Positions 25,581-35,366 of a stretch of DNA of 64,000 bases are shown in pieces. The notes beneath the pieces are model-generated. The model saw only the letters and a program-made list of their open reading frames with translations. It was not told where the DNA came from and did not search any database. The position numbers and the translations under genes were made by a program. The first letter of the stretch is position 1. Each line of letters begins with the position of its first letter. The DNA comes from Rickettsiella endosymbiont of Rhagonycha lignosa (lineage in GTDB: Bacteria; Pseudomonadota; Gammaproteobacteria; Diplorickettsiales; Diplorickettsiaceae), in contig NZ_OZ035011.1 in NCBI RefSeq assembly GCF_964031165.1, positions 124,001 through 188,000 on the forward strand, in the 5' to 3' direction.

Positions 25581-28171
25581 ACAGGAATTCCTTGCAAGGA
25601 TTTTAATCGATAAATGATCTCAAGTGCTTCTTTTGGAGCTAATTGATCGGGATCCACTTGTTCTAATAAGGTCATAATACCAGGGTTAACAGAAATTTTT
25701 GATGTAGTTGAGGATGGATTTCTTTTGTTAGGACTAGTTTGCGCAGGTTTACCCTCAAGCTCAGTAAGCTTTTCTTTAGCGCGTTGAATAACTGGTTTAG
25801 GAACGCCAGCTAACTGTGCTACTTGTAATCCATAACTTTGATTTGCAGGGCCGTCCTTGACGGTATATAGAAATATGATGCTATCATCATGTTCTTTTGC
25901 ATCGACATGACAGTTACTTATTACCGTGTTTTCTTCAGATAAGCCGGTCAACTCAAAATAATGAGTAGCGAATAAGGTGTAGGCTTTAACCTGTTTTGCT
26001 AAATATTCAGCACAAGAAAAAGCTAAAGCAAGTCCGTCAAAAGTACTGGTGCCGCGTCCAATTTCATCCATAATAACTAAGCTTTGCTCAGTTGCATTAT
26101 GTAAAATTGAAGCGGTTTCTGTCATTTCTACCATAAAGGTTGAGCGACCACTAGTAAGATCATCAGCTGCTCCGATCCGGGTGAAAATACGATCAATGGG
26201 ACCTATCGTAGCGCTTTTTGCAGGAACAAAACAACCTATCATTGCTAATAAACAAATTAAAGCTGTTTGACGCATGTAGGTTGATTTACCACCCATGTTT
26301 GGACCAGTGATAATTAACAAACGCTTTTCAGGAATCAAATGACAATTATTTGCTACAAAAGGAGTATCTATAGTTTGTTCGATTACTAAATGTCGGCCTC
26401 CTTTTATAAGGATGCCTGAAGTTTTGTTTAATTCAGGGCAGGTTAAATTGAGTGTTGTTGCACGTTCTGCAAAGCAGACTAGTACATCTAGCTGGGCGAT
26501 CGCATTAACAGTTTTTTGTAAGTCAGTTAAATAAATGGCTAATTTATCGAGTAATTCATCATAAAGTTTTTTTTCCAAGCTTAAAGCTTTAGACCGAGCG
26601 CTTAAGGCTTTATCCTCGAATTCTTTTAATTCAGGAGTAATAAAACGTTCGGCATTAGTCAACGTTTGTCGACGAATATAGTGTGAGGGTACCTGTTTGG
26701 CTTGTCCGCGACTTATTTCGATGTGATAACCATGCACGCGATTGAAACCAACCTTTAGCGTACTAATGCCTGTAAGTTCTCGTTCACGTATTTCTAAGTC
26801 AAGCAGATATTGCCCAGCATGATCACTTAGGTTTTGTAACTCATCAAGTTCAGCATGATAGCCTTTAGCGATCATCCTTCCTTCACGAATAACGGCTGGA
26901 GGGTTTTCGACAATAGCTTGCTGTAGTAAACAAAATAATTGTGGGAAGCTTTTTATCTGCTGACTTAATAAAATAAGTAATGCTGATTTTTTATCGTCAG
27001 CTTGAATGTTTAAATAGGGGAAAAGTTTATTATGAATATCTGGTAGAATTGCTAAGCCGAAACGTAATTGACTTAAATCGCGTGGCCTCGCCGATTTTAA
27101 TCCAACGCGCGTAATAATACGTTCGAGATCCCCTAATTGCTTTAACAGAATGTGTAAACTTGTATAGGATTGTGTAGCTAACAATTGTTTAATGGCTATT
27201 TGTCGTGCTTCTAAGCTAGCTATTTTACGTAAAGGTCGATGCAACCATCGATTGAGTAAACGACTTCCCATCGGTGTTGCTGTTTTATCTAAAATAGACA
27301 TTAAAGTATTATTCTTTTCGCCTTGTAAATTGAGTGTCAGCTCTAAATTACGTCGGGTTGTGGCGTCTAATACAATACTTTCTTCACGTCTTTCTATACA
27401 AAGCGGTTGAATATGTTGTAATTGAACACGTTGCGTGTCTTTAACATAATTTAATAAACAACCTGTCGCTTGTATCGCTAAGGGTAAATCCTGACAGCCA
27501 AAACCACTGAGGTCACGAGTTTGAAATTGTTGTGTTAATAAATGAGTTGCGGTATTGAAATCAAATTCCCAGGGCGGGCGCCGTCGAATTGTTTTATAAG
27601 GAATTAATAGTCGTTCTCCTTTATATTCTTCACTGATTAAAAGTTCGCTGGGGTTGAGTCGTGCTAATTCACTGGCAAGCGCTTCTTCCCCAATAACCTG
27701 TAAAATATGAATTTGACCGCTTCCCATATCAAAATAAGAAAGTCCAAATTGATCATTGTGACTATATAGGGCCAATAAGAGGCTTTGATGATTTTCTAGT
27801 AATGCTTCATCGCTAAGTGTTCCTGGCGTAATGATACGTGTTACCTGTCTTTCCATAGGACCTTTGCATAGATTCGGATCCCCTATTTGTTCGCAAATAG
27901 CAATTGATTCGCCGAGTTTTACCAATTTGGCTAAATAGCTTTCTACGCTATGAAAGGGTACACCTGCCATGGGAATGTCTTGACTAGCCGATTGACCTCT
28001 TTTAGTTAAGGTAATGTTTAATAATTTTGCAGCTTTAATGGCATCTTCATAAAACAATTCGTAAAAATCACCCATACGATAAAATAATAATTTATCCTTA
28101 TGCTGAGCTTTTAGTTGTAGATATTGACGAATCATCGGTGTGTGTTGAGTTAAATCGATGTTATTCTTCAT
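25577..28171 (-). CDS. mutS: DNA mismatch repair protein MutS
   Basis: Recognises mismatches and small loops and recruits MutL. 864 residues with the mismatch-reading Phe-x-Glu (F36, E38 in MGDFYELF), the core and clamp domains, and the C-terminal ABC-type ATPase with Walker [10 protein letters not shown] and DEIGRGTS. The C-terminal tail after residue 800 is short and Ser/Pro/Asn-rich before the final helix that forms tetramers in E. coli. It is the upstream partner of pssA. A 203-nt gap holding a perfect palindrome separates it from the folB-like gene. Confidence 0.97.
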   Translation of the reverse strand: MKNNIDLTQHTPMIRQYLQLKAQHKDKLLFYRMGDFYELFYEDAIKAAKLLNITLTKRGQSASQDIPMAGVPFHSVESYLAKLVKLGESIAICEQIGDPNLCKGPMERQVTRIITPGTLSDEALLENHQSLLLALYSHNDQFGLSYFDMGSGQIHILQVIGEEALASELARLNPSELLISEEYKGERLLIPYKTIRRRPPWEFDFNTATHLLTQQFQTRDLSGFGCQDLPLAIQATGCLLNYVKDTQRVQLQHIQPLCIERREESIVLDATTRRNLELTLNLQGEKNNTLMSILDKTATPMGSRLLNRWLHRPLRKIASLEARQIAIKQLLATQSYTSLHILLKQLGDLERIITRVGLKSARPRDLSQLRFGLAILPDIHNKLFPYLNIQADDKKSALLILLSQQIKSFPQLFCLLQQAIVENPPAVIREGRMIAKGYHAELDELQNLSDHAGQYLLDLEIRERELTGISTLKVGFNRVHGYHIEISRGQAKQVPSHYIRRQTLTNAERFITPELKEFEDKALSARSKALSLEKKLYDELLDKLAIYLTDLQKTVNAIAQLDVLVCFAERATTLNLTCPELNKTSGILIKGGRHLVIEQTIDTPFVANNCHLIPEKRLLIITGPNMGGKSTYMRQTALICLLAMIGCFVPAKSATIGPIDRIFTRIGAADDLTSGRSTFMVEMTETASILHNATEQSLVIMDEIGRGTSTFDGLALAFSCAEYLAKQVKAYTLFATHYFELTGLSEENTVISNCHVDAKEHDDSIIFLYTVKDGPANQSYGLQVAQLAGVPKPVIQRAKEKLTELEGKPAQTSPNKRNPSSTTSKISVNPGIMTLLEQVDPDQLAPKEALEIIYRLKSLQGIPV

Positions 28172-28249
28172 AAGGCCTCTTGCAATACCATTGCTTCTTA
28201 TTAGATGGTTCCATTAATTTTAAGTTACGCAATATTTAAGTTTTCGGAA

Positions 28250-28273
28250 AATAAAGCTTTTAAAAGCTTTATT
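28250..28273. repeat. Perfect 24-bp palindrome between folB-like gene and mutS
   Basis: Arms AATAAAGCTTTT and AAAAGCTTTATT are perfectly complementary with no spacer, centred at 28261/28262 and about 80 nt upstream of the mutS start. It could act as a protein-binding site or as a weak transcript-end hairpin for the folB-like gene, but no T-run follows on the minus strand. Confidence 0.6.
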
Positions 28274-28374
28274 AATATTTTGAAAAATTTCACTTTTTGC
28301 TTAACTGATAAGATAGTGTAACTAAAAAAAAAATTTAATTATACTCTCAGCGCTTGTATTTTTTGCCTATATTG

Positions 28375-28740
28375 TTAATCACTAATTGAAAAACTAGATT
28401 GTTCAACTTTAGTTAATTGAGGATTTTTAGTGATACATAAGAAAATATTAATTTGATTATGTATTATTTTAGATAGTTTCTTTTTAAGGAACTGATAGAG
28501 CTGATAAGCTAAGGCTTCGATAAGTTTAAAACAATGCTTATCACAGAATTGTTGCAATTCATTCGCTAGAATGGCGTAGCAGATTGTATCATTTAATTGA
28601 TCATTGATACAGGCGGTGGGTAGGCTGCTAAAATTAAACTTTATTTGCACTGAAACCCATTGAGGTAAGCTGCGTTCTTCGATGGAGTTGCCTAATTTAA
28701 CCAGTAAATTAAGTTTTTCTAGTGTTAATTGAGAGTTCAT
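28375..28740 (-). CDS. folB: Dihydroneopterin aldolase-like protein (FolB family)
   Basis: About 121 residues from the preferred ATG at 28740 (MNSQLTLEKLNL); an ATG at 28758 adds six residues. The FolB layout is visible: an N-terminal strand, LGNSIEERSLPQWVSVQIKF with the conserved Glu-Glu-Arg and Gln, a DTICYAILANELQ helix, FKLIEALAYQLYQF, and a C-terminal strand with TKNPQ where the family has a Lys-Pro-Asn-type motif. FolB releases glycolaldehyde in tetrahydrofolate synthesis. Similarity is moderate and other T-fold enzymes (for example FolX) are possible. No other fol gene is nearby. Confidence 0.65.
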   Translation of the reverse strand: MNSQLTLEKLNLLVKLGNSIEERSLPQWVSVQIKFNFSSLPTACINDQLNDTICYAILANELQQFCDKHCFKLIEALAYQLYQFLKKKLSKIIHNQINIFLCITKNPQLTKVEQSSFSISD

Positions 28741-28838
28741 GTGCAAAAAACATAGCAAACAAACGATAATTTGGCTACTATAGCCACATTCTTGCTCATA
28801 GTAAATGAGTATTAAATAAAATAATAATAAGAGGCCAT

Positions 28839-29303
28839 ATGGTTTATATCAATAAAACGCTCTTGCCAGATGAAAAAATCATCTATCTCAGCCATCCACA
28901 TTGGATTGTTGTTTTTAGATCGTTGATGGTTTTAATTTTAATAGCGGCTTTTTTGTTGATCAGAGGTCCCTATTCGTTATTGTTCATCAGTTTTTTTTCT
29001 TTATTAGGCTTAGTTGCTTGCTTGCCCGGGCTGATTGTTTACTATTCTTCTGAGTTTGGAATTACTGATAAACGAGTTATTATGAAATCAGGATTTATTA
29101 GCCGATATGCTTTTGAAAATTCCTTAGATCGTATTGAAGGGGTAGAGATTAGTCAAAGTATTATGGGCCGAATTTTTGATTATGGATCAATTCGTATTCG
29201 TGGTGTTAGTGGGACCAATGAATTATTTTCTGCTGTACGCCATCCATTTAGATTTCGGTATAAAGTATTAGAAGAAATTGAACGACAAAAAAAGGCTAAA
29301 TAA
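28839..29303 (+). CDS. Membrane protein with bacterial PH domain (YdbS-like)
   Basis: 154 residues. Two adjacent hydrophobic helices (about 24-42 and 46-68) are followed by a bacterial pleckstrin-homology type 2 domain (about 70-150) with the typical YYSSEFGITDKRVIMKSGF and ISQSIMGRIFDYGSIRI strands. Proteins of this type are small inner-membrane proteins of mostly unknown role. It is a lone plus-strand gene convergent with gloB, whose stop lies 1 nt away. Confidence 0.85.
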   Translation: MVYINKTLLPDEKIIYLSHPHWIVVFRSLMVLILIAAFLLIRGPYSLLFISFFSLLGLVACLPGLIVYYSSEFGITDKRVIMKSGFISRYAFENSLDRIEGVEISQSIMGRIFDYGSIRIRGVSGTNELFSAVRHPFRFRYKVLEEIERQKKAK

Positions 29304-29304
29304 T

Positions 29305-30078
29305 TTACTTAAAATTATTTTTCCATTGTCGAAGATAAGCGAATATTTCGATGGGGTTAATAAGTTTTTTCCCCGTTCTTTTTTCTACGCACATCTTTAT
29401 TTGAGGATTATCACAACGTAAAAAAGGATTGCTCAAGCGTTCTTCAGATAAATGACTTGGGACACTGGCTAAGTTTTTTTGACGCAATTCTCTAGTTTTT
29501 TCTAATCGTTCTTTAATATGGGTATTATTAGGTTCTACTGTCTGAGCAAAATGTAAGTTAGCCAGTGTATATTCATGGCCACAATAAATCTGGGTTTCGT
29601 CAGGAAGCTGCATCAGCTTATTCAAAGAATTCAACATTTGATCAGCTGTTCCTTCAAATAATCGACCGCAACCTGCTGTAAATAAAGTATCTCCACAGAA
29701 TAAAAGATGGTTTCCATAATAAGCAATATGTCCCAATGTATGGCCAGGAATAGCAAGCACTTCAAAAGTAGGCCAATTGGGCAATTCAATTTTATCGCCT
29801 TCATTAACTGGATTACTTACTCCAGCTATTTTTTCTTTTGCAGGTCCGAATACAGGAACATGATGAAGTTTTAAAATAGAACGAATACCGTTCGTATGAT
29901 CCCAATGATGATGTGTGATTAATATTGCATCGAGTTTAAGATTTAACTGTTTTAATTGTGCCAAAACAGGTTTTGCTTCACCTGGATCGACAATAATACA
30001 ATGTTTTGTTTCTTCATTGATAAGACACCAAATATAATTATCCTTAAACGCCAAAATAGGTAATATTTGTATCGTCAT
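29305..30078 (-). CDS. gloB: Hydroxyacylglutathione hydrolase (glyoxalase II)
   Basis: Metallo-beta-lactamase fold hydrolase that splits S-lactoylglutathione in methylglyoxal detoxification. 257 residues, normal length. The binuclear metal motif THHHWDH is at residues 55-61, and further ligands are visible in IPGHTLGHIAYY, FCGDTLF and YCGHEYT. It is the last of three minus-strand genes (psd, thioesterase, gloB) separated by gaps of 59 and 98 nt. Confidence 0.95.
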   Translation of the reverse strand: MTIQILPILAFKDNYIWCLINEETKHCIIVDPGEAKPVLAQLKQLNLKLDAILITHHHWDHTNGIRSILKLHHVPVFGPAKEKIAGVSNPVNEGDKIELPNWPTFEVLAIPGHTLGHIAYYGNHLLFCGDTLFTAGCGRLFEGTADQMLNSLNKLMQLPDETQIYCGHEYTLANLHFAQTVEPNNTHIKERLEKTRELRQKNLASVPSHLSEERLSNPFLRCDNPQIKMCVEKRTGKKLINPIEIFAYLRQWKNNFK

Positions 30079-30176
30079 AGTTTCTCCACAAAGTTCTTTT
30101 ATTTTTGTTAACTGCCATCCTTGGAACCGTTCAGCACAAAGTCAGTTCGAGAGGATTTAAATTAATGATTTAGTTT

Positions 30177-30668
30177 TTATTTATCAGTGCGCTTCCGTGA
30201 AGCTTGATGTCGCTGTTCACGTCGCTTGCCTGCTTCTTCATAACGTCTTATCTCATCATTCGTTTCGGGAATAACCTTAGGAACATGTGCAGGACGACCA
30301 TACTCATCAGTACCTACAAAAGTAAAATAAGCAGACACTATATGGCGTCGTATACCGGTACGATAGTCTTCTGCAAGAACACGTACACCGATTTCCATTG
30401 AGCTGGTCCAGCTTCGATTAATAGCGGCTTGGAAAATTAAAATATCTCCCCGAGTTGCTGGCTGTAAAAAATGCATAGCATCTACAGAAGCAGTCACACA
30501 GGGTCTTTGACTATGCCTCTCTGCAACGACAGAAGCAACTCTATCAAGCGTAGACATAACTAAACCACCAAACACGGTTTCAGTTGAGTTTAAATCATTA
30601 GGAAATATTTTATAAGTATGATCATGTACAGCTGACGCTGAAACGGTTTTTTCTTGTGGTATAGACAT
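30177..30668 (-). CDS. Acyl-CoA thioesterase, hotdog fold (YciA-like)
   Basis: 163 residues with the acyl-CoA hydrolase hotdog domain. An NDLNSTETVFGGLVMSTLD segment replaces the classical asparagine/aspartate catalytic helix, followed by the VTASVDAMHFLQPATRGD strand pair and the YFTFVGTDEYGRPAHVP segment. It probably hydrolyses medium- or long-chain acyl-CoA in the cytoplasm. The basic C-terminal tail (EAGKRREQRHQASRKR) is longer than needed for the fold. Confidence 0.88.
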   Translation of the reverse strand: MSIPQEKTVSASAVHDHTYKIFPNDLNSTETVFGGLVMSTLDRVASVVAERHSQRPCVTASVDAMHFLQPATRGDILIFQAAINRSWTSSMEIGVRVLAEDYRTGIRRHIVSAYFTFVGTDEYGRPAHVPKVIPETNDEIRRYEEAGKRREQRHQASRKRTDK

Positions 30669-30727
30669 TAGGCACCCAGTCTTTTATCATCGAAAATCTA
30701 TTATAACTTAATATCTACAAACACACC

Positions 30728-31564
30728 TCATATTGTCTGGGCAATACACTCTCCAAATTTCACCTTTTGTTCAGATAATTCAGCCAACCACTTTATACGA
30801 TTGGGTGTGAATAAAATAATAACTGTGGAACCTAATTGAAATTGTCCAACCTCTTCCCCTTTGCGTAATGAAATTTTGTTATCTAAGTAATGCCAATGAT
30901 AAATATGTCGATTGGGAGCAGGAGCGATAATTCCTTCCCATGGAGTATTGATGCTGCCAACAAGCATTGCGCCCACTAAAATGACCGCCATCGGACCTAT
31001 AGGCGTAGAAAATAAGGTAATAACGCGTTCATTTCGAACAAATAAATTTGGAAGTTCAGTGGTAGTTTGAGCATTTACTGAAAATAAACGCCCTGGAACA
31101 TAAAGCATTTCTTTCAATTCGCCACTGTATGGAATATGTACGCGATGATAATCTTGCGGAGCTAGATAAAAAGTTGCGAATTGCCCTCCTTGAAACTGCG
31201 CAGCTAATTTAGCAGAACCGCCTAATAAAGCTTGTAGATTATAGTTTATTTTTTTGGCTTGGATGAGTTGATTTTCTTTGATGTCACCAATTTGACTAAT
31301 AGTGCCATCAACAGGGGAGATGATGTCCCTAGCATTAGTGGAAATTGGGCGCTTTTCAGGTTTTAAAGATCGCGTAAAAAAATGATTAAAATTAATATAA
31401 TGCTCAGGATTTTCTTCCAATGCTAACGTCATATCGACATTATAATGACGTATAAATCCAAAGATTAATCTATTTTTAATCCAAGTTTGTTTGCAGTTAG
31501 CTATCCACCCGGCAAAGCGGGATAAACTATGTTGGGGTAGTAACGATTGATAACGGATGTGCAA
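30728..31564 (-). CDS. psd: Phosphatidylserine decarboxylase proenzyme
   Basis: Makes phosphatidylethanolamine at the inner membrane. It is self-cleaved between Gly245 and Ser246 in the LGST motif (FQLGSTVI), which generates the pyruvoyl group. 278 residues. The FFTRSLKPEKRP and SPVDGTI segments and the HRVHIPYSG catalytic histidine region are present. It is transcribed away from the FAD monooxygenase gene and may lead the psd-thioesterase-gloB run. With PssA it completes the PE pathway in this window. Confidence 0.96.
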   Translation of the reverse strand: MHIRYQSLLPQHSLSRFAGWIANCKQTWIKNRLIFGFIRHYNVDMTLALEENPEHYINFNHFFTRSLKPEKRPISTNARDIISPVDGTISQIGDIKENQLIQAKKINYNLQALLGGSAKLAAQFQGGQFATFYLAPQDYHRVHIPYSGELKEMLYVPGRLFSVNAQTTTELPNLFVRNERVITLFSTPIGPMAVILVGAMLVGSINTPWEGIIAPAPNRHIYHWHYLDNKISLRKGEEVGQFQLGSTVIILFTPNRIKWLAELSEQKVKFGECIAQTI

Positions 31565-31655
31565 TTAATTCTCCTTAAGAATTTAAGCAAGCGAAATATT
31601 TGACCATTATAGCGCGGTCATTTTACTTCGTGAAAGTCTGAACTATAGTTTTTTT

Positions 31656-33254
31656 ATGGATACTAGAACGAAGGATACAGAAGTATTGATTATTGGGGCA
31701 GGGCCTACGGGTCTGATAATGGCTTGTCATTTGTTGCGTTACGGCGTTAAGTTTAAAATTCTTGATAAGCAAAAGGATAGGGCGCATGAATCACGAGCTT
31801 TTGCGATTCAAGCGAAATCGATGGAAATATTTCAGAATTTAGGTATTGCTGAAGAATTTCTTAAGTTAGCACTTTCTAATATGGATTTTGCTTTTTTTAT
31901 TAATGGAAAGAAGCAAATTGAAATAAAATTTAAGTATTTTAAGCACCAAGATACGCCTTTTCCTTCGGTTTATTTTCTTCCACAAGCGGAAACAGAACGT
32001 ATCTTCATCGAATTTTTAGAAAAACAAGGGGTTTACATAGAGCGTCAGAAAGAATTAATTACTTTTTCTCAAGATATGAACGGTGTGCAAGCAATTATTA
32101 AAAACAATATCACCGAAAGTCCTGAAAAAATCATGTGTGACTATATTATAGGTTGTGATGGAGCTCACAGTAGCGTTCGGCATACGCTTAATCTTACTTT
32201 TGAAGGAAATGCTTATCCACAAATCTTTAATTTGGTCGATGCAAGTATTGAATGGCCTTACTCGCGAAAAAAATTCCTTTTTTTTCTAGGAAAAGATGGT
32301 GTATTCGTGCATATTCCGCTCACCGAGAAAATTAGCCGAGTTATGTTAGCGAAGCGTTCGAATGACTTGGAAGAAAAAAAATCAGCAACGAGCTTAACCG
32401 AATTAGAAAACTTAGCGAGTTTGCTGACCCAAGTCTCTGTGAAACTTATTAATCCAATTTGGATATCAACGTTTCGTTTACATCATCGAGGTGTAAACAA
32501 ATATTATCAAAATCGAGCCTTTCTTGCCGGAGACGCAGCCCACATTCATAGCCCGGTAGGTGGTCAAGGCATGAATACCGGAATACAAGATTCTACTAAT
32601 CTCGCTTGGAAACTTGCTCTGGTATTAAAAAAAGGAACTAACGTAAAATTATTAGATACTTATGAGACAGAACGACACCCGGTGGGAAAAATATTATTAA
32701 AAACGACGGATAAGTTTTTTTCTTTGCTCACAGAAAAAGGTTTTTTTATTTCCAAACTACGAAATTGGTTATTACCTTTGGTTATTTCTTTTCTTTTTTC
32801 CAAGAAAAATATAGAAAAGCGTCTTTTTTGGTTTATGTCCCAGCTAAATATTCATTATCCTAAAAATCAATTTAACTATGAAATCATAGAGAATTCTTTT
32901 CAAGGATTTAAAGGAGGTCCTTGCCCAGGATATCGTGCACCTAATGCCCCGGTTAACTCATCCAGTTTATTTTTATTGCTAGCTCAGAAGCCTATTAATA
33001 TTCTTTACTTTAATGCTAAAAAGGAACAACCAGATTTTTTTATTGAAAAAATAAATGTCTACGCAAAAAACTATAAAGATTGGTTGGAAATTCACAGCTT
33101 CGTTTTATCTCCAGTCAATAAAATACTTTTTAAACGATACGGTGTAATTTCCTCAGCAATCTATGTCATCAGGCCGGATGGTTATGTAGGCTTTAGAATT
33201 AATTCAAATAATCACTTATTATTAAAAAAATATTTAAAGAATTTTTTCGAATAA
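31656..33254 (+). CDS. FAD-dependent monooxygenase, aromatic hydroxylase type
   Basis: 532 residues of the PheA/TfdB/MhpA-like class A flavoprotein family. The dinucleotide-binding GAGPTGL is at 14-20, GCDGAHSSVRH lies near 165-175, and the second FAD motif GDAAHIHSPVGGQGMNTGIQD is near 291-311. A thioredoxin-like C-terminal domain (about 420-532) follows, as in phenol hydroxylases. The substrate is unknown; relatives act on aromatic compounds or antibiotics such as rifampicin. Secondary metabolism genes of this kind are uncommon in reduced intracellular genomes. It opens a four-gene plus-strand accessory block. Confidence 0.85.
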   Translation: MDTRTKDTEVLIIGAGPTGLIMACHLLRYGVKFKILDKQKDRAHESRAFAIQAKSMEIFQNLGIAEEFLKLALSNMDFAFFINGKKQIEIKFKYFKHQDTPFPSVYFLPQAETERIFIEFLEKQGVYIERQKELITFSQDMNGVQAIIKNNITESPEKIMCDYIIGCDGAHSSVRHTLNLTFEGNAYPQIFNLVDASIEWPYSRKKFLFFLGKDGVFVHIPLTEKISRVMLAKRSNDLEEKKSATSLTELENLASLLTQVSVKLINPIWISTFRLHHRGVNKYYQNRAFLAGDAAHIHSPVGGQGMNTGIQDSTNLAWKLALVLKKGTNVKLLDTYETERHPVGKILLKTTDKFFSLLTEKGFFISKLRNWLLPLVISFLFSKKNIEKRLFWFMSQLNIHYPKNQFNYEIIENSFQGFKGGPCPGYRAPNAPVNSSSLFLLLAQKPINILYFNAKKEQPDFFIEKINVYAKNYKDWLEIHSFVLSPVNKILFKRYGVISSAIYVIRPDGYVGFRINSNNHLLLKKYLKNFFE

Positions 33255-33310
33255 AAGTCCAAGTGACATAACCTCTTTGCTAATAGAAAGCTTACAATGT
33301 TGTAAATATT

Positions 33311-33339
33311 TTGACCATCTTTTCACTACACTATATAAT
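33311..33339 (+). promoter_or_regulatory. Near-consensus sigma-70 promoter for the secreted glycosidase-like gene
   Basis: TTGACC (33311-33316), a 17-nt spacer and a perfect TATAAT (33334-33339) lie 33 nt before the ATG at 33373. It is among the best promoter matches in the window and indicates that the gene is transcribed separately from the monooxygenase. Confidence 0.7.
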
Positions 33340-33372
33340 TAGCGCAGTACCTCCTACTTGGAATTTTAAACG

Positions 33373-35283
33373 ATGTTTAAAAAATTCTGTCCCATTTTTC
33401 TAGCCTTATTGTTAACTAGTGGATTAGTATCCGCTAAAGAAAGTTTTACCCTAAAAGCCAAAACCGGTGAATTCACGGTTAATCCAGAAAATTTGGCTAT
33501 CTCTGTTGCACCAAGTGACGATTCAGCAGCAATTAATTTGACACAAGAAGGACCTTGGTTTGATGAGGTAAAAGATCTAAAAGTTAATAATAAAACAGCG
33601 CAATGGTTCTATCCTCATCTCAAAATGCAAGTGAAAGTTATTGTAGATGATCAAGGTCTAAAATTTTCTTTTAATACCAACAAGGAGCAAACATTTCAAT
33701 GGCCTGTTGCTGGTTTGACACCAGAGGCAAAAGCATTAGTTCTTCCAGATGGCGAGGGTTTATATATTCCTAATCACGATGCATTTTGGCGTAAAGAATT
33801 TAATAAATATCCTAGTTTATCCTTGAGTGTTCCTTTCTGGGCAATTGAATACGCCGATGAGAATTTTGTTAATTATATTTGGAGCGACCATGATGTCGAT
33901 ACCGATGTAAAAGTCCGTGAAAAATCATCCCAACTTTACTTGGTGAATGGACATCATTTTTTAAAAAGATCACGTTTTCCAGAATTTACTTTATTAATTC
34001 ATTTAGCAGGGAATTCACCGATAAGTCCCGCACTTGACTACCGTAATTTACTAATCAATGAAAATAAATTTGTTTCACTCAAACAAAAAATACTAGAAAA
34101 TGCCAATGTGAATAAATTATTAGGCGCTTTCCATATTTGGGTTTGGGGAGATGGTAAAAGCTTGGTTATGTTGGATGAACTGGAAAAATTAGGCATTAAA
34201 CATGCACTAATAAATTATGATGCCAGTCCAGTTCTCGATAGCGCAAATATCGACAAGGACTATATTCGCAAGGCTGAAAGTCTGGGTTATTTAATAGGGC
34301 CTTATGATAGTTTTGATAATGCACAAAACCCAAAAACTTCAGATAGCATAACTTCAACTTGGTCTAATCATTTGTGGCCAGAAGCTTGTATTCGAAACCC
34401 GAATGGATCACTTTTAACTGGTTTTGCAAACCGTGGTTGTTATTTAAGTTCAGAAGCGCTCCGATTAAGAGAATCTAGGCAGAAAAATATCGCAAACCAA
34501 ATCGAAAAAATGTTGAATAATGGAGACAATACTCTTTTTCTTGATTGTGATGCAGCCTATCCACTTTATGATGATTATTCAAAACATCATCCCATGACCC
34601 GCGAACAAGATTTAAATAATCGTTTAGAGCGGATGCGATTTATTTGTAGTGCGCAGAAGATAGTATTAGGTTCTGAAACTGGATTAGCATGGGCTAATCC
34701 GACTAGCGCCTACAATAATGGTGCTTTTTTGGCATTCTCAGCAGCTTTTTGGCCTGTTTTACAAGACAAGAAACATTTTGGTGTATGGTGGCCTAATTAT
34801 GCTCCAAAAGTACTATTCCAAGCGTATGATGCGCCCGCTGAATTTATCAATGCTTCCTATAATCCACGCTACAGACTGCCGCTTTATGAAGCAGTATTTC
34901 ACGACTCAGTGATTAGTACTGATCGTTGGGAATTAAATGAATTAAAGATTCCTGCAATTAGAAAAACCAAAGCTTTATTGCAAAACCTTTATAATGTTCC
35001 ACCGATTTGGGTACTAGATCAAAAAACTTTACAAAAAAATAAAAAGTATTTTGTTGAATACTATAATTATTTCTCCCCTTTGCATCAAATGACCGGTATA
35101 GAAGCATTAACTACATTTGATTGGCTAACGGATGATCATTTAGTGCAACAAACCCAATTTGGAAACCGACTTATCTTAACGGCTAATTTTTCTGATAGAT
35201 CTTATGAAAATATAGGGCCACATTGCATACGAGCGGAATGGAAAGAAGATGGTAGCACCTCTTTATTTTGTCCAAAGGGATAA
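33373..35283 (+). CDS. Secreted glycoside hydrolase-like protein
   Basis: 636 residues with a Sec signal peptide (1-21, ending LVSA). An N-terminal beta-sandwich region (about 25-230) precedes a probable TIM barrel (about 245-560) and a short C-terminal beta region. Barrel landmarks are GAFHIWVWGDGKS, KHALINYDASP, NTLFLDCDAAYPLYDDYS (likely carboxylate site), and VLGSETGLAW. The layout recalls GH101-like or DUF5696-type glycosidases that act on O-glycans, an assignment by general shape only. It is probably periplasmic or exported, and its target sugar is unknown. Confidence 0.6.
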   Translation: MFKKFCPIFLALLLTSGLVSAKESFTLKAKTGEFTVNPENLAISVAPSDDSAAINLTQEGPWFDEVKDLKVNNKTAQWFYPHLKMQVKVIVDDQGLKFSFNTNKEQTFQWPVAGLTPEAKALVLPDGEGLYIPNHDAFWRKEFNKYPSLSLSVPFWAIEYADENFVNYIWSDHDVDTDVKVREKSSQLYLVNGHHFLKRSRFPEFTLLIHLAGNSPISPALDYRNLLINENKFVSLKQKILENANVNKLLGAFHIWVWGDGKSLVMLDELEKLGIKHALINYDASPVLDSANIDKDYIRKAESLGYLIGPYDSFDNAQNPKTSDSITSTWSNHLWPEACIRNPNGSLLTGFANRGCYLSSEALRLRESRQKNIANQIEKMLNNGDNTLFLDCDAAYPLYDDYSKHHPMTREQDLNNRLERMRFICSAQKIVLGSETGLAWANPTSAYNNGAFLAFSAAFWPVLQDKKHFGVWWPNYAPKVLFQAYDAPAEFINASYNPRYRLPLYEAVFHDSVISTDRWELNELKIPAIRKTKALLQNLYNVPPIWVLDQKTLQKNKKYFVEYYNYFSPLHQMTGIEALTTFDWLTDDHLVQQTQFGNRLILTANFSDRSYENIGPHCIRAEWKEDGSTSLFCPKG

Positions 35284-35366
35284 TAATTTTTGTACTAGAT
35301 TTTTTTAAACATCTAATTTAATCTAAGACACTTCAGTTATTACTAAAAATAATAAAAAAATACTGA

